Shown here in pieces: positions 38,187-46,704 of a stretch of DNA of 64,000 nucleotides. How positions within the stretch are numbered: the stretch's first letter is position 1; each line of letters opens with the position of its first letter. The notes beneath the pieces were generated by a model that ran no database searches, had not been told where the DNA came from, and saw nothing but the letters and a program-made list of their open reading frames with translations. The stretch spans positions 1-64,000 of the forward strand of contig NZ_NBBI01000008.1 in the NCBI RefSeq assembly GCF_002197685.1, given 5' to 3'. Source of the stretch: Sphingomonas dokdonensis. GTDB taxonomy: Bacteria; Pseudomonadota; Alphaproteobacteria; Sphingomonadales; Sphingomonadaceae. A program made the position numbers and the translations under genes.

Positions 38187-39509
38187 TCAGCGATAGGCCG
38201 AAAGCTTGCCGTCCTGATCGAGCACGAACATCGTCTGGTTGGCGATCACCGGCGGCTGCGTGAACGATTTCGCCGCATCGATCGTCACCTGCACGCTGCC
38301 ATCCGCCGGCGACGCGCCGACGATCTCGCCGCGCGAATTGGTCAGCCACAGCCGGTCACCCGCCAGCACCGGGCCATACCAGGTGTAGGGGTTCTTGCGC
38401 TTCTCGACGTTGCGATACGCCTGAAGCTGCCCGATCCACCGAACCTTGCCGTTGGCGCGCGACAGGCAGACCAGCCGCGCATCGTCGGTGATGATGAACA
38501 GCCACTCGCCCGCGAGCCACGGTTCGGAGATGCTGGCGAAATTCTGCTCCCACAGACGCTGGCCGGTCGCGATCTCGATCGCCACCATGCGCCCGCCCTG
38601 CCCCACGGCATAGACGCGCCCGTCCTCGATCACCGGATCGGCATCGATGTCCGCCAGGCTCGAAACGGAGGTCGAGATGCTCGTGCGCGACAGCGCGTCC
38701 TGCCACAAGGTCCGCCCGTTCTCGTAGCGGTAGGCGTTCAGCTCGCCCGACGAGAAGCCCGCCACGATCGTGCCCGCCGCGGCGGCCGGTGCGGCGACAC
38801 CGAACACGCCCTGCGTCTCGACGCTGGCGGTTCCGGTCCACACCACCTTGCCGTCGGTCTGGTTGAGCGCGAACAGCTGATTGTCCTGGCTCAGCACATA
38901 GACCTGGCCGTTGGCGATCGTCGGTGCGCCGCGCAGCGGACCGCCCGGCTTCACCCGCCACGCCACCGTGCCGTCCGCCGCGCTCAGCGCCACCACGTCG
39001 CCCAGCCCGTCGGTCGCATAGACGCGCCCGCCGTCATAGCTCACGCCGCCGCCGAACAACGCGGCCTGATTCTCCTTGGTGGTAGACAGGTCCGCCGTCC
39101 ACTGCGACGCGCCCGTATCCGCCGAAAAGGCGTGGAGCTGCGCATTGACGTCGACCACGAAGACCTTGCCCTCGGCCACCACCGGCGCCGCGCCCAGCCG
39201 CTGGCGGTTCGATCCGCCATCGATGCTGGCGGTCCAGATGCGCGCGGGCGATCCGCCAAGCGCCAGATGCCCCATCGACTTCGCGGCATTGCCGCCCGGC
39301 TGCGACCATTCAGCGTTCACCGTTGCCGGCGGCAGCAGCACCTGCACGCCGGACAGCGACGGATCGACCTCGGCCGCATTCTCCGCCGTCAGGATGGGCA
39401 CGCGATTGCCGACCGTCGGCGTCTTCTTTGGATCGGATTTGAACACCCCGCAGGCGCTCAGCCCGATAAGAGCCGCGAGCGCGACGGGCGTGGCAATCGA
39501 CTTCTTCAT
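38187..39509 (-). CDS. bamB: BamB outer-membrane assembly lipoprotein (440 aa)
   Basis: Lipoprotein signal with lipobox LIGLSAC (Cys20). Repeated beta-propeller blades of the PQQ type: e.g. VYVLSQDNQLFALNQTDGKV and WLTNSRGEIVGASPADGSV. Binds BamA as part of the barrel-assembly machinery. Coupled to the yfgM-like gene (ATGA overlap). Confidence 0.93.
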   Translation of the reverse strand: MKKSIATPVALAALIGLSACGVFKSDPKKTPTVGNRVPILTAENAAEVDPSLSGVQVLLPPATVNAEWSQPGGNAAKSMGHLALGGSPARIWTASIDGGSNRQRLGAAPVVAEGKVFVVDVNAQLHAFSADTGASQWTADLSTTKENQAALFGGGVSYDGGRVYATDGLGDVVALSAADGTVAWRVKPGGPLRGAPTIANGQVYVLSQDNQLFALNQTDGKVVWTGTASVETQGVFGVAAPAAAAGTIVAGFSSGELNAYRYENGRTLWQDALSRTSISTSVSSLADIDADPVIEDGRVYAVGQGGRMVAIEIATGQRLWEQNFASISEPWLAGEWLFIITDDARLVCLSRANGKVRWIGQLQAYRNVEKRKNPYTWYGPVLAGDRLWLTNSRGEIVGASPADGSVQVTIDAAKSFTQPPVIANQTMFVLDQDGKLSAYR

Positions 39510-40219
39510 TGCTTGGTCACGTCCTCTTTCGTGCCTGCGTCCGCCGGCACGGCATCGACGCCCAGTACGCCTGCCATCTGAACCGCGCGTTGACGGATCG
39601 AGGGCGGCACCTGCTCCGACTGTGCGATCTGCCCGAACAAGCGCCCCGCCAGATCGCGCCGCCCCTGCTTCAGATAGGCCAGCGCGACGAGCTCGCCCGC
39701 GCTGCCGAAATAGGCGTTTTCGGGCACCGCCACGCCGCGCAGCCGGCTGACGACCGCATCGGGCTTGATCGTGTCGAACTCCGCCATCGTCTGCCGCACC
39801 AGCGCCAGCTGACGGAACGGCTCGGCCAGCGTGTCATCCGCCGCGATCGCGCCGAACTTGGCCGCTGCGCCCTTCAGATCGTCCTTCTGGAGCAGCACAT
39901 CCGCCTCGGCGAACAGCGCCACCGCGCGATAGCCGTCCGAATCCGATTTGCTCAGCTCGGCCAGCTGCGGCGCGGCCTTGGCGTTCTGGTCGGCGGACAG
40001 ATTGTCCCACGCAAGCTGCAATTGCTCGCCCTCGCGCCCCGCCGCCTCGCGCTCGCGATGCTGCCAGAACAGATAGCCGGCAAAGATCAGCAGCCCCAGC
40101 ACCACCGCAGCCGCGATCGCCAGGCCCCAGCGCCGCCAGATGGCCGCCGCCTGCTCCTTGCGCAGTTCCTCGTCGACTTCGCGCAGGAACGCTTCGTTAT
40201 TTTGCGGCGTGAGCGCCAC
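39506..40219 (-). CDS. YfgM-like TPR membrane protein (237 aa)
   Basis: Single N-terminal transmembrane helix (GLAIAAAVVLGLLIFAGYLFW) after an FLREVDEELRKEQ cytoplasmic segment, then a periplasmic tetratricopeptide part. This is the YfgM/Tol-Pal-associated layout, and its place before bamB-der agrees. Helps pass substrates between SecYEG and periplasmic chaperones in the family. Confidence 0.82.
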   Translation of the reverse strand: MALTPQNNEAFLREVDEELRKEQAAAIWRRWGLAIAAAVVLGLLIFAGYLFWQHREREAAGREGEQLQLAWDNLSADQNAKAAPQLAELSKSDSDGYRAVALFAEADVLLQKDDLKGAAAKFGAIAADDTLAEPFRQLALVRQTMAEFDTIKPDAVVSRLRGVAVPENAYFGSAGELVALAYLKQGRRDLAGRLFGQIAQSEQVPPSIRQRAVQMAGVLGVDAVPADAGTKEDVTKQ

Positions 40220-40285
40220 GGCTTACTCCAGATTTGACGGGAAGGCGGCGGACCTTAGTCGCGCCCGCCGGAAAACAAAAGCGGC

Positions 40286-41146
40286 TCAGCCCTTGGGGGC
40301 GTAGGTCTGCGCGTCGGTCGGGAACGCGCGACTGCGCACCTCCTCGGCATAGCTGGCGGCATGCTCGCCGATGAAGCCGGCCATGTCGCCATAGCGCTTC
40401 ACGAAGCGCGGCACGCGCTCGAACATGCCCAGCATATCTTCGGTCACCAGCACCTGGCCATCGCATTTCGCGGAGGCACCGATGCCGATCGTCGGCACGT
40501 CGATCGCGCGCGTGATCTCCACCGCGATCGGCTCCACCACGCCCTCGATCACCACCGAGAACGCGCCAGCCTCCGCCACCGCCTTTGCATCGCCGACGAT
40601 CTTCTGCGCTTCCGCCTCCGATCGCCCGCGCGCGCCATAGCCGCCCAGCGCATTCACCGCCTGCGGGGTAAGGCCGACATGCCCCATCACCGGAATGCCG
40701 CGCTCGGAAAGGAACGCGACGGTCGGCGCCATCGCCGTCCCGCCTTCCAGCTTCACCGCCGCCGCGCCAGTCTGCTTCAGCAGCCACGCCGCGCTTTCGA
40801 ACGCCTTTTTGGGGCTCGCCTCATAGCTGCCGAACGGCATGTCGACGACCACCATCGCGTGATAGCTGCCGCGCACCACCGCCGCGCCATGCGCCGCCAT
40901 CATTTCCAGCGTCACCGGCACCGTCGATGGCAGCCCGTAGATCACCTGCCCCAAACTGTCGCCGACCAGCAGCATGTCGCAATGCGGATCGAGGATCTGC
41001 GCCGTCCGCACCGTATAGGCGGTCAGCATCACCAGCGGCTCCTTGCCCTTGCGCTGGCGCACGGCCGGCACGGTCACCCGCTTCATCGGCGCCGCGACCG
41101 GCGTCGCCCGACTGGTGGAGCTGTCGATGGTAAAGGTCGTGGACAT
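40286..41146 (-). CDS. panB: PanB, ketopantoate hydroxymethyltransferase (286 aa)
   Basis: First enzyme of pantothenate synthesis: adds a hydroxymethyl group from methylene-THF to 2-oxoisovalerate. TIM-barrel with [13 protein letters not shown] (metal Asp), [15 protein letters not shown] and [18 protein letters not shown]. Typical length plus a short Ser/Thr-rich N-terminal extension. Confidence 0.96.
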   Translation of the reverse strand: MSTTFTIDSSTSRATPVAAPMKRVTVPAVRQRKGKEPLVMLTAYTVRTAQILDPHCDMLLVGDSLGQVIYGLPSTVPVTLEMMAAHGAAVVRGSYHAMVVVDMPFGSYEASPKKAFESAAWLLKQTGAAAVKLEGGTAMAPTVAFLSERGIPVMGHVGLTPQAVNALGGYGARGRSEAEAQKIVGDAKAVAEAGAFSVVIEGVVEPIAVEITRAIDVPTIGIGASAKCDGQVLVTEDMLGMFERVPRFVKRYGDMAGFIGEHAASYAEEVRSRAFPTDAQTYAPKG

Positions 41147-41366
41147 AAGCTCGCGCTTAGCCGGTTCGGCGCACGCGATCCAGCCGCACGCCGCACATGC
41201 ATCTCGCGACCGTTACGGATGAGCGAAAGAGCCCGACCTAGCGCCACCCTCCGGCAAGAACTTGATGTAGGTTACTGCAATTGTTAGAAAAACAGCAACC
41301 TGCCGGAAAACTAACCGCTGCCTCGCTGGTTCTTGTGACCATCCCAACGCAAAGGAGCCGGCAGCC

Positions 41367-41888
41367 GTGACCAATAAAGACGTGATGCGCGAATTGTTCG
41401 TCGTCGGGCTCAAAAATGCCCATGCCGTGGAGAAGCAGGCGCTGTCGATCATGACCCCGCAGGTCAGCCGGATCGAAAACTATCCGGAGGTCGCCGATCG
41501 TCTGCGCCTGCATATCGACGAGACCAACGGCCAGATTGCCCGCCTCGACGAACTGCTCGCCAGCTTCGAGACCAGCGGCTCGGCGCTGAAGGACATGGGG
41601 CTCAGCATGTCGGGCAGCATGGCGGCGCTCGCCCATAGCGTTGCCGGCGACGAGATCATCAAGAACAGCTTCGCGAATTACGCCTTCGAGCATTTCGAGA
41701 TCGCGTCGTACAAGTCGCTGCTCGTCATCGCGGACGACGGCGGCTTTTCGAACGCCACCGCCGCGCTGAAGCAATCGCTCGGCGAGGAAGAAAGCATGGC
41801 GCAGTGGATCGACGACAATCTCGCGGCCGTCACCCGCAAATACGCCTCGCTCTATGCGGCGGGTGGCTCGTCGGAAGCCAAGGTCTGA
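41367..41888 (+). CDS. DUF892 ferritin-like stress protein (173 aa)
   Basis: YciE/YciF-type four-helix protein: MRELFVVGLKNAHAVEKQ, HIDETNGQIARLDELL and EEESMAQWIDDNLAAVTRKY, with Glu and His residues at ferritin-like metal positions. GTG start behind AAAGGAG. In the family these genes respond to general stress. A GGAAAAC...GTT arrangement upstream is a weak match to an EcfG-type promoter. Confidence 0.88.
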   Translation: MTNKDVMRELFVVGLKNAHAVEKQALSIMTPQVSRIENYPEVADRLRLHIDETNGQIARLDELLASFETSGSALKDMGLSMSGSMAALAHSVAGDEIIKNSFANYAFEHFEIASYKSLLVIADDGGFSNATAALKQSLGEEESMAQWIDDNLAAVTRKYASLYAAGGSSEAKV

Positions 41889-41912
41889 TCGACGCAGCCT
41901 CCACAAGAAAAA

Positions 41913-41945
41913 AGGACCGGGCGACGCGATCGCCCGGTCCTTTCT
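41913..41945. terminator. Bidirectional terminator
   Basis: AGGACCGGGCG pairs with CGCCCGGTCCT around a seven-base loop, with TTTCTT on the right and AAAAAAA on the left. It separates the convergent DUF892 and dnaN genes and can serve both. Confidence 0.85.
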
Positions 41946-41971
41946 TGCATCCGCCTACAGAATAGCGAGCG

Positions 41972-43090
41972 TCACACCCGCATCGGCATCAGCACGTACA
42001 GCGCGGGCGCCTTGTCGTTCTCGCGGATCAGCGTCGGCGCCGCTGCATCGGCGAGATGCACTTCCACCACATCGCCGTCGATCTGGCCAAGAATGTCCAT
42101 CAGATAGCGGCTGTTGAAGCCGATCTCGAATGGCGCCGCGACATATTCGCCGGGGACTTCCTCGGCCGCCGTGCCATTCTCCGGGCTCGTCACCGACAGG
42201 ATGATCTTGTCGCGGTCGAGCGCCATCTTCACCGCACGGGTCTTCTCCGTCGCAATGGTCGACACGCGATCGACGCCTTCCATGAACGCCGACGGGTCGA
42301 GCTTCAGGATCTTGTCGTTGCCGGTCGGAATGACGCGGCTGTAATCGGGAAAGGTGCCGTCGATCAGCTTGGAGGTGAGGATCGCCTTGCCCAGGTCGAA
42401 GCGGATCTTGGTGCCGCTCAGCGATACGCCCACCGAACCGTCCACCTCGTCGAGCAGCTTGCGCAATTCCGCCACGCACTTCCGCGGCACGATCACGTCG
42501 GGCATGTTCTCCGCGCCGTCGGGCCGCGGCAGCGTCACGCGCGCCAGCCGATGGCCGTCGGTCGCCGCGGCCTTCAGCACCGGCTGCGATCCGCCCTCGT
42601 CCGACACGTGCAGGAAGATGCCGTTGAGATAATAGCGCGTTTCCTCGGTCGAGATCGCGAAGCGCGTCTTGTCGATGATCTGCTTCAGCGCCTCGGCCGG
42701 CATCTCGAACTGCGTCGGCAGCTCGCCCTCGGCGATCACCGGAAAATCATCGCGCGGCAGCGTGCCGAGCGAGAAGCGCGCGCGCCCCGCCACGATCGTC
42801 ATCCGCCCCTCGGCGGCGCTCAGCGAGACCTGCGCCCCCTCGGGCAGCTTGCGCGCAATGTCGAACAACGTGTGCGCCGACACGGTGGTCGCGCCCGGCT
42901 GGTCCACTGCCGCCGCGACGTTCTCGTTGATCTGCAGATCAAGGTCGGTCGCCATCAGCCGCAGCGATCCTTCCGCCGTCGCCTCGATCAGCACGTTCGA
43001 CAGGATCGGAATGGTGTTCCGGCGTTCCACCACGGACTGCACATGGCTCAGCCCCTTCAGGAGCGTTGCACGTTCGATCGTCGCCTTCAT
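41972..43090 (-). CDS. dnaN: DnaN, DNA polymerase III beta clamp (372 aa)
   Basis: Sliding clamp that tethers DNA polymerase III. Three clamp-fold domains; starts MKATIERATLLKGLSHVQ and ends APALYVLMPMRV, with NSRYLMDIL and DKTRFAISTEETRYYLNG blocks. The ATG at 43090 is chosen over an upstream in-frame start because the family begins here. Not next to dnaA. Confidence 0.95.
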   Translation of the reverse strand: MKATIERATLLKGLSHVQSVVERRNTIPILSNVLIEATAEGSLRLMATDLDLQINENVAAAVDQPGATTVSAHTLFDIARKLPEGAQVSLSAAEGRMTIVAGRARFSLGTLPRDDFPVIAEGELPTQFEMPAEALKQIIDKTRFAISTEETRYYLNGIFLHVSDEGGSQPVLKAAATDGHRLARVTLPRPDGAENMPDVIVPRKCVAELRKLLDEVDGSVGVSLSGTKIRFDLGKAILTSKLIDGTFPDYSRVIPTGNDKILKLDPSAFMEGVDRVSTIATEKTRAVKMALDRDKIILSVTSPENGTAAEEVPGEYVAAPFEIGFNSRYLMDILGQIDGDVVEVHLADAAAPTLIRENDKAPALYVLMPMRV

Positions 43091-43155
43091 CAAGTCTTCC
43101 CCCGGCCCGCCGGATTCGACCAGGGGCAACTCGCCCGTTTCCTAGCCAAACAGAA

Positions 43156-43185
43156 AGGGCCGGAGCAAGCGCCCCGGCCCTCTTT
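43156..43185 (-). terminator. Terminator of the outer-membrane protein gene
   Basis: AGGGCCGG pairs with CCGGCCCT; on the minus strand it is followed by TTTCT. It lies 60 bases beyond the stop at 43245 and ahead of dnaN. Confidence 0.6.
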
Positions 43186-43244
43186 TCGGTGGATTGTTCG
43201 CATCCACCATCTGTCGGGCGCGGCAAATGCCGCGCCCGCTCGCA

Positions 43245-43898
43245 TCAGAAGCGGAAACCGACGCCTGCCGCCACTTGGTGACGGTCGGTATCGACACCGA
43301 AGGTGCCGGTGCTGGCGCCGTTCGGGTACTTCAGCTTGGCATCGCTATAGTTGGAATAGCGGTACTCGAGCTTCGCGTAGGTGTTCGGCGTCAGCGACTG
43401 CTCGACACCCGCGCCGACGCGGAAGCCGTCGAGGTTGAAGTTGCGGCCGGTCACAGTCGTCGTGTCGTCACGCGTCAGGTCGAGGCGGGCGTTGGTGTAG
43501 CCCACCTTGCCGTAGATCAGCGTGGTCGGTGCGGCGATGAAGCCGATGCGGCCGCCGACATACAGATCGCGGCCCGCCTTCACGCGGCCAAAGCCGAAGT
43601 CGTTGGGGTCGCGCGGATCGTTGGTCACCTTGCCGGTCGAGCCGGTGATCTCGGCCTCGGCACCGACAACCAGGTTGTTGAACGCCACGTCATAGCCGAT
43701 GTCGCCACCGTACAGGAAACCGTCGCTGCCCTGATCGCCGCGGATCATCGAATCCTGCGTGTCGCCGGGGCGCAGCGCATCGTAACCAAGGATCACGCCG
43801 GCGCGCGGGCCGGTGAACGGACCGGCGTCCTGCGCGGCGGCCGGAACGGCAACGGCGGCGGTGGTGGCGGCAAGCGACGCAAGGATGAGCTTACGCAT
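43245..43898 (-). CDS. Outer-membrane beta-barrel protein (217 aa)
   Basis: OmpA/Omp25-like porin family with a signal peptide (MRKLILASLAATTAAVAVPAAAQ). Alternating strands such as GPRAGVILGYD, NLVVGAEAEITGS, LYVGGRIGFIAAP and LIYGKVGYT lead to the terminal aromatic RF (HQVAAGVGFRF), the barrel-export signature. Likely 8 strands. The ATG at 43898 fits the signal peptide. Confidence 0.85.
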   Translation of the reverse strand: MRKLILASLAATTAAVAVPAAAQDAGPFTGPRAGVILGYDALRPGDTQDSMIRGDQGSDGFLYGGDIGYDVAFNNLVVGAEAEITGSTGKVTNDPRDPNDFGFGRVKAGRDLYVGGRIGFIAAPTTLIYGKVGYTNARLDLTRDDTTTVTGRNFNLDGFRVGAGVEQSLTPNTYAKLEYRYSNYSDAKLKYPNGASTGTFGVDTDRHQVAAGVGFRF

Positions 43899-44214
43899 AA
43901 AACACTCCATCTACATATTTCCGCCGACCCAAGTCAGCGGGTAGAGGCCAAATGGGTGATCCGCCGGCTCGTTGCATGAACCTCAGATAAACAAGGTTTT
44001 CCGTTGTTTTTGCGCCACAGGGCTTGAACTTTGCTCTGCCAATTCCTCTCGCGCGGGCGCCCTCGCACGCCCGATATCGATGTCGAAATTGTCGCAAGCT
44101 GCGCCTGCTGAAAGGCTGTGTTTCCGTTTGCTTGCAACCGACCGGCGCCACGCGATACGGATCGCAGGTGCAAAAGCCGTTGCGTTCGCCATCGCCGCGC
44201 TTGATGACGGGGGC
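43899..44214. other. Divergent promoter region without genes
   Basis: About 315 bases between the minus-strand porin gene and the plus-strand phosphatase gene. It includes an AT-rich stretch (about 43983-44030, with ATAAACAAGG, GTTTTTGC and GAACTTTGC) that probably holds the porin promoter. No protein-like ORF is convincing here. Confidence 0.5.
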
Positions 44215-44856
44215 ATGACGACCGATCCTCACGAACGTCGCGGCCGCGATTTCATCGCCCGGCATGGCGAAACCGTCTTCAACGCCGCGCGCCGGCTGCA
44301 GGGCGATGCGCCCCACACCCCACTCACCCGCGCCGGCTTCGCGCAGGCGGAGGAGATGGGTCGCGCGCTGCGCGACTTCCTTGGTCCCCGACCGAAACTC
44401 ACCATGTACGCCTCCGCCACCGGCCGCGCGCTTCAGACGCTGGCGATCATCGCCGAGCATCTGGAGCTCGACTGGCACGACGCGCACCACGACAATCGCC
44501 TGACCGAGATCGGCATGGGTGCCTGGGGCGGTCGCTATTACGCCGATGTGGTCGGCGAGTTCGGCCCCGTGGTGGACGAACGCGGCCTCCTGCGCTGCGC
44601 CCCCGACGGCGAGCGGTACGAGGCGATCGCGGCGCGCGTATCCAGCTGGCTCGACGACACCGCCCAGGACGACGGCGATCGGCTGGTCATCATGCACGGC
44701 ATCTCAAGCCGCGTGATGCGCGGCGTCATGACCGGCGCGCCGGTCGATCCGTGCGGCGCACCCGTGCTGCCCGGCCATCCGCAGGGCACGGTGACGATGA
44801 TCGAGCGCGGACGCGAAACGGTGGTGCACCTCGGCACCGGCTACGCACCGGCCTGA
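44215..44856 (+). CDS. Histidine phosphatase family protein (213 aa)
   Basis: Phosphoglycerate-mutase-like phosphatase: catalytic FIARHGETVFNAARRLQGD (RHG) with a second His in IIMHGISSRVMRG and acid residue near LTEIGMGAWGG. Substrate unknown; the family includes many small-molecule phosphatases. ATG at 44215 behind GGGGG. The next gene follows its stop by three bases. Confidence 0.86.
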   Translation: MTTDPHERRGRDFIARHGETVFNAARRLQGDAPHTPLTRAGFAQAEEMGRALRDFLGPRPKLTMYASATGRALQTLAIIAEHLELDWHDAHHDNRLTEIGMGAWGGRYYADVVGEFGPVVDERGLLRCAPDGERYEAIAARVSSWLDDTAQDDGDRLVIMHGISSRVMRGVMTGAPVDPCGAPVLPGHPQGTVTMIERGRETVVHLGTGYAPA

Positions 44857-44859
44857 TCC

Positions 44860-45327
44860 TTGTCGCTCGTGCTGGCATTTACGGCGCTGCTCGCCGGCGA
44901 GCGCGCCTCGGTCGGGATCTTTGACGCCTGGGGCGCCTTTCGCGAGGGCGATCCACCGCGCTGCTATGCGATCAGCGCGCCGGTGCGCATCCGGTCGCCC
45001 GGCTTCGCCAGCGTCGCCGCGCGCTTCGGACGCTCGGCCCGCACGGCGCTTTACATCCGCCTGTCGCAATCGGCGAACGAGGCCGCGCCCGTGACGCTGG
45101 CGATCGGCGAGCGCCGCTTCACCCTCTCGGGCAACGGCCGCGCCGCCTGGTCCCCCGACGCTGCCACCGACCGCGCGATCGTCGCCGCCATGCGCGGCGG
45201 CCGCAGCATGAGCGTCTCCGCCGTCAGCGCGCGCGGCCGTCCGTTCGCCGACAGCTACGCGCTCACCGGCGCCGCCACCGCCATCGACGCCGCCATTCTC
45301 GCCTGCCGGCCGGCCGCGCCGCGATAA
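44860..45327 (+). CDS. Exported invasion-associated-locus-B-like protein (155 aa)
   Basis: Short signal peptide (LVLAFTALLAGERA), then a beta-rich domain with IFDAWGAFREGDPPRCYAIS, ALYIRLSQ and PVTLAIGERRFTL, resembling the IalB family. Starts with TTG almost directly after the previous gene. Conserved upstream of rlmN in related genomes as far as I recall. Role unknown. Confidence 0.62.
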   Translation: MSLVLAFTALLAGERASVGIFDAWGAFREGDPPRCYAISAPVRIRSPGFASVAARFGRSARTALYIRLSQSANEAAPVTLAIGERRFTLSGNGRAAWSPDAATDRAIVAAMRGGRSMSVSAVSARGRPFADSYALTGAATAIDAAILACRPAAPR

Positions 45328-45420
45328 CGGCCGAAGCGCGGCCGGAACCAGGCCGATCTTCTCCGGAGGCAGGCCACGCCCCCGCTGGAAAAGGCCGCGA
45401 TTTTTCGCTATATAGGGTCC

Positions 45421-46629
45421 ATGCAAACAGTGTCGGCCGCGCCCATGCCCATCCCGGGGCACATCGATCCCGTGCCCGTAACCCGCGCCATCACCCCGCG
45501 CGCGGACGGCCGCGTCGACCTCGTCGGCCTGTCGAAGGCCGAGCTGCGCGAGGCGCTCGCCACCGCCGGCCTGGAGCCAAAGCAGGCCAAATTGCGCGCC
45601 AAGCAGATCTGGCACTGGATCTACAATCGCGGCGCCACCGAGTTTTCGGTGATGACCGACATCGCCAAGGCACAGCACCCCTGGCTCACCGAACGCTTCG
45701 TCATCGGCCGCCCGCAGGTGGTCGAGGCGCAGGTCTCCGCGGACGGCACGCGCAAATGGCTGCTCCGCTCGGATGACGGCCAAGACTTTGAAATGGTGTT
45801 CATTCCGGACGCTGACCGCGGCACCCTGTGCGTGTCGAGCCAGGTCGGCTGCACGCTCAACTGCACCTTCTGCCACACCGGCACGATGCGGCTGGTGCGC
45901 AACCTGACGGCGGGCGAAATCGTCGGCCAGGTCATGCTGGCACGCGATGGCCTCGGCGAATGGCCAAGCCAGCCCGAAGGCCGCATGCTCACCAACATCG
46001 TGATGATGGGCATGGGCGAGCCGTTGTACAATTTCGACAACGTCCGCGACGCACTCTCGGTTGTGATGGACGGCGACGGCCTCGCACTGTCGAAGCGTCG
46101 CATCACCCTCTCCACCTCCGGCGTGGTGCCGATGATGGAGCGCGCCGGTGCTGAAATCGGCGTCAATCTCGCCGTATCGCTGCACGCCGTAACCAAGGAA
46201 GTGCGCGACGAAATCGTCCCGCTCAACCGCAAATACGGCATCGAGGAACTGCTCCAGGCGTGCGCCGATTATCCCGGCGCCAACAACGCCCGCCGCATCA
46301 CGTTCGAATATGTGATGCTCAAGGACAAGAACGATTCGGACGAGGACGCGCGCGAGCTCGTCCGGCTCCTCCGGCACTACAAGCTGCCGGCCAAGGTGAA
46401 CCTCATTCCCTTCAATCCCTGGCCGGGCGCCGCCTACGAATGCTCGACGCCGGAACGCATCCGCTCCTTTTCGAACATCATCTTTGAAGGCGGCATCTCG
46501 GCCCCGGTCCGCACCCCGCGCGGCCGTGACATTGACGCGGCCTGCGGCCAGCTGAAAACCGCCGCCGAGCGCAAGAGCCGCGCCGAGATGGACCGCGAGG
46601 CCGAGGCCAAGATGGCAGCGCTCGGCTAA
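45421..46629 (+). CDS. rlmN: RlmN, 23S rRNA/tRNA adenine-C2 methyltransferase (402 aa)
   Basis: Radical-SAM enzyme; cluster cysteines C144-x3-C148-x2-C151 ([12 protein letters not shown]), then [13 protein letters not shown] and a conserved substrate cysteine near the C-terminus (AACGQL). Methylates A2503 of 23S rRNA and some tRNAs in the family. N-terminal leader of about 30 residues is unusually long. AAAGG is absent; the start follows an AT-rich TATATAGGG promoter-like stretch. Confidence 0.95.
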   Translation: MQTVSAAPMPIPGHIDPVPVTRAITPRADGRVDLVGLSKAELREALATAGLEPKQAKLRAKQIWHWIYNRGATEFSVMTDIAKAQHPWLTERFVIGRPQVVEAQVSADGTRKWLLRSDDGQDFEMVFIPDADRGTLCVSSQVGCTLNCTFCHTGTMRLVRNLTAGEIVGQVMLARDGLGEWPSQPEGRMLTNIVMMGMGEPLYNFDNVRDALSVVMDGDGLALSKRRITLSTSGVVPMMERAGAEIGVNLAVSLHAVTKEVRDEIVPLNRKYGIEELLQACADYPGANNARRITFEYVMLKDKNDSDEDARELVRLLRHYKLPAKVNLIPFNPWPGAAYECSTPERIRSFSNIIFEGGISAPVRTPRGRDIDAACGQLKTAAERKSRAEMDREAEAKMAALG

Positions 46630-46671
46630 CAGCTAGCCGGCGCCCGGGCACCTCAGTTCGGACGTGATGAC

Positions 46672-46699
46672 AGGGGAGAGCCGACGCTCTCCCCTTTTT
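46672..46699 (+). terminator. Rho-independent terminator of rlmN
   Basis: AGGGGAGAG pairs with CTCTCCCCT around CCGACG and is followed by TTTTG. It sits between the convergent rlmN and AAA ATPase genes. Confidence 0.85.
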
Positions 46700-46704
46700 G
46701 TTGT

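Noticed and set aside
41304..41335. EcfG-type (general stress) promoter upstream of the DUF892 gene
   Set aside because: GGAAAAC...GTT differs from the GGAAC-N16/17-GTT consensus by an insertion; too weak to annotate.
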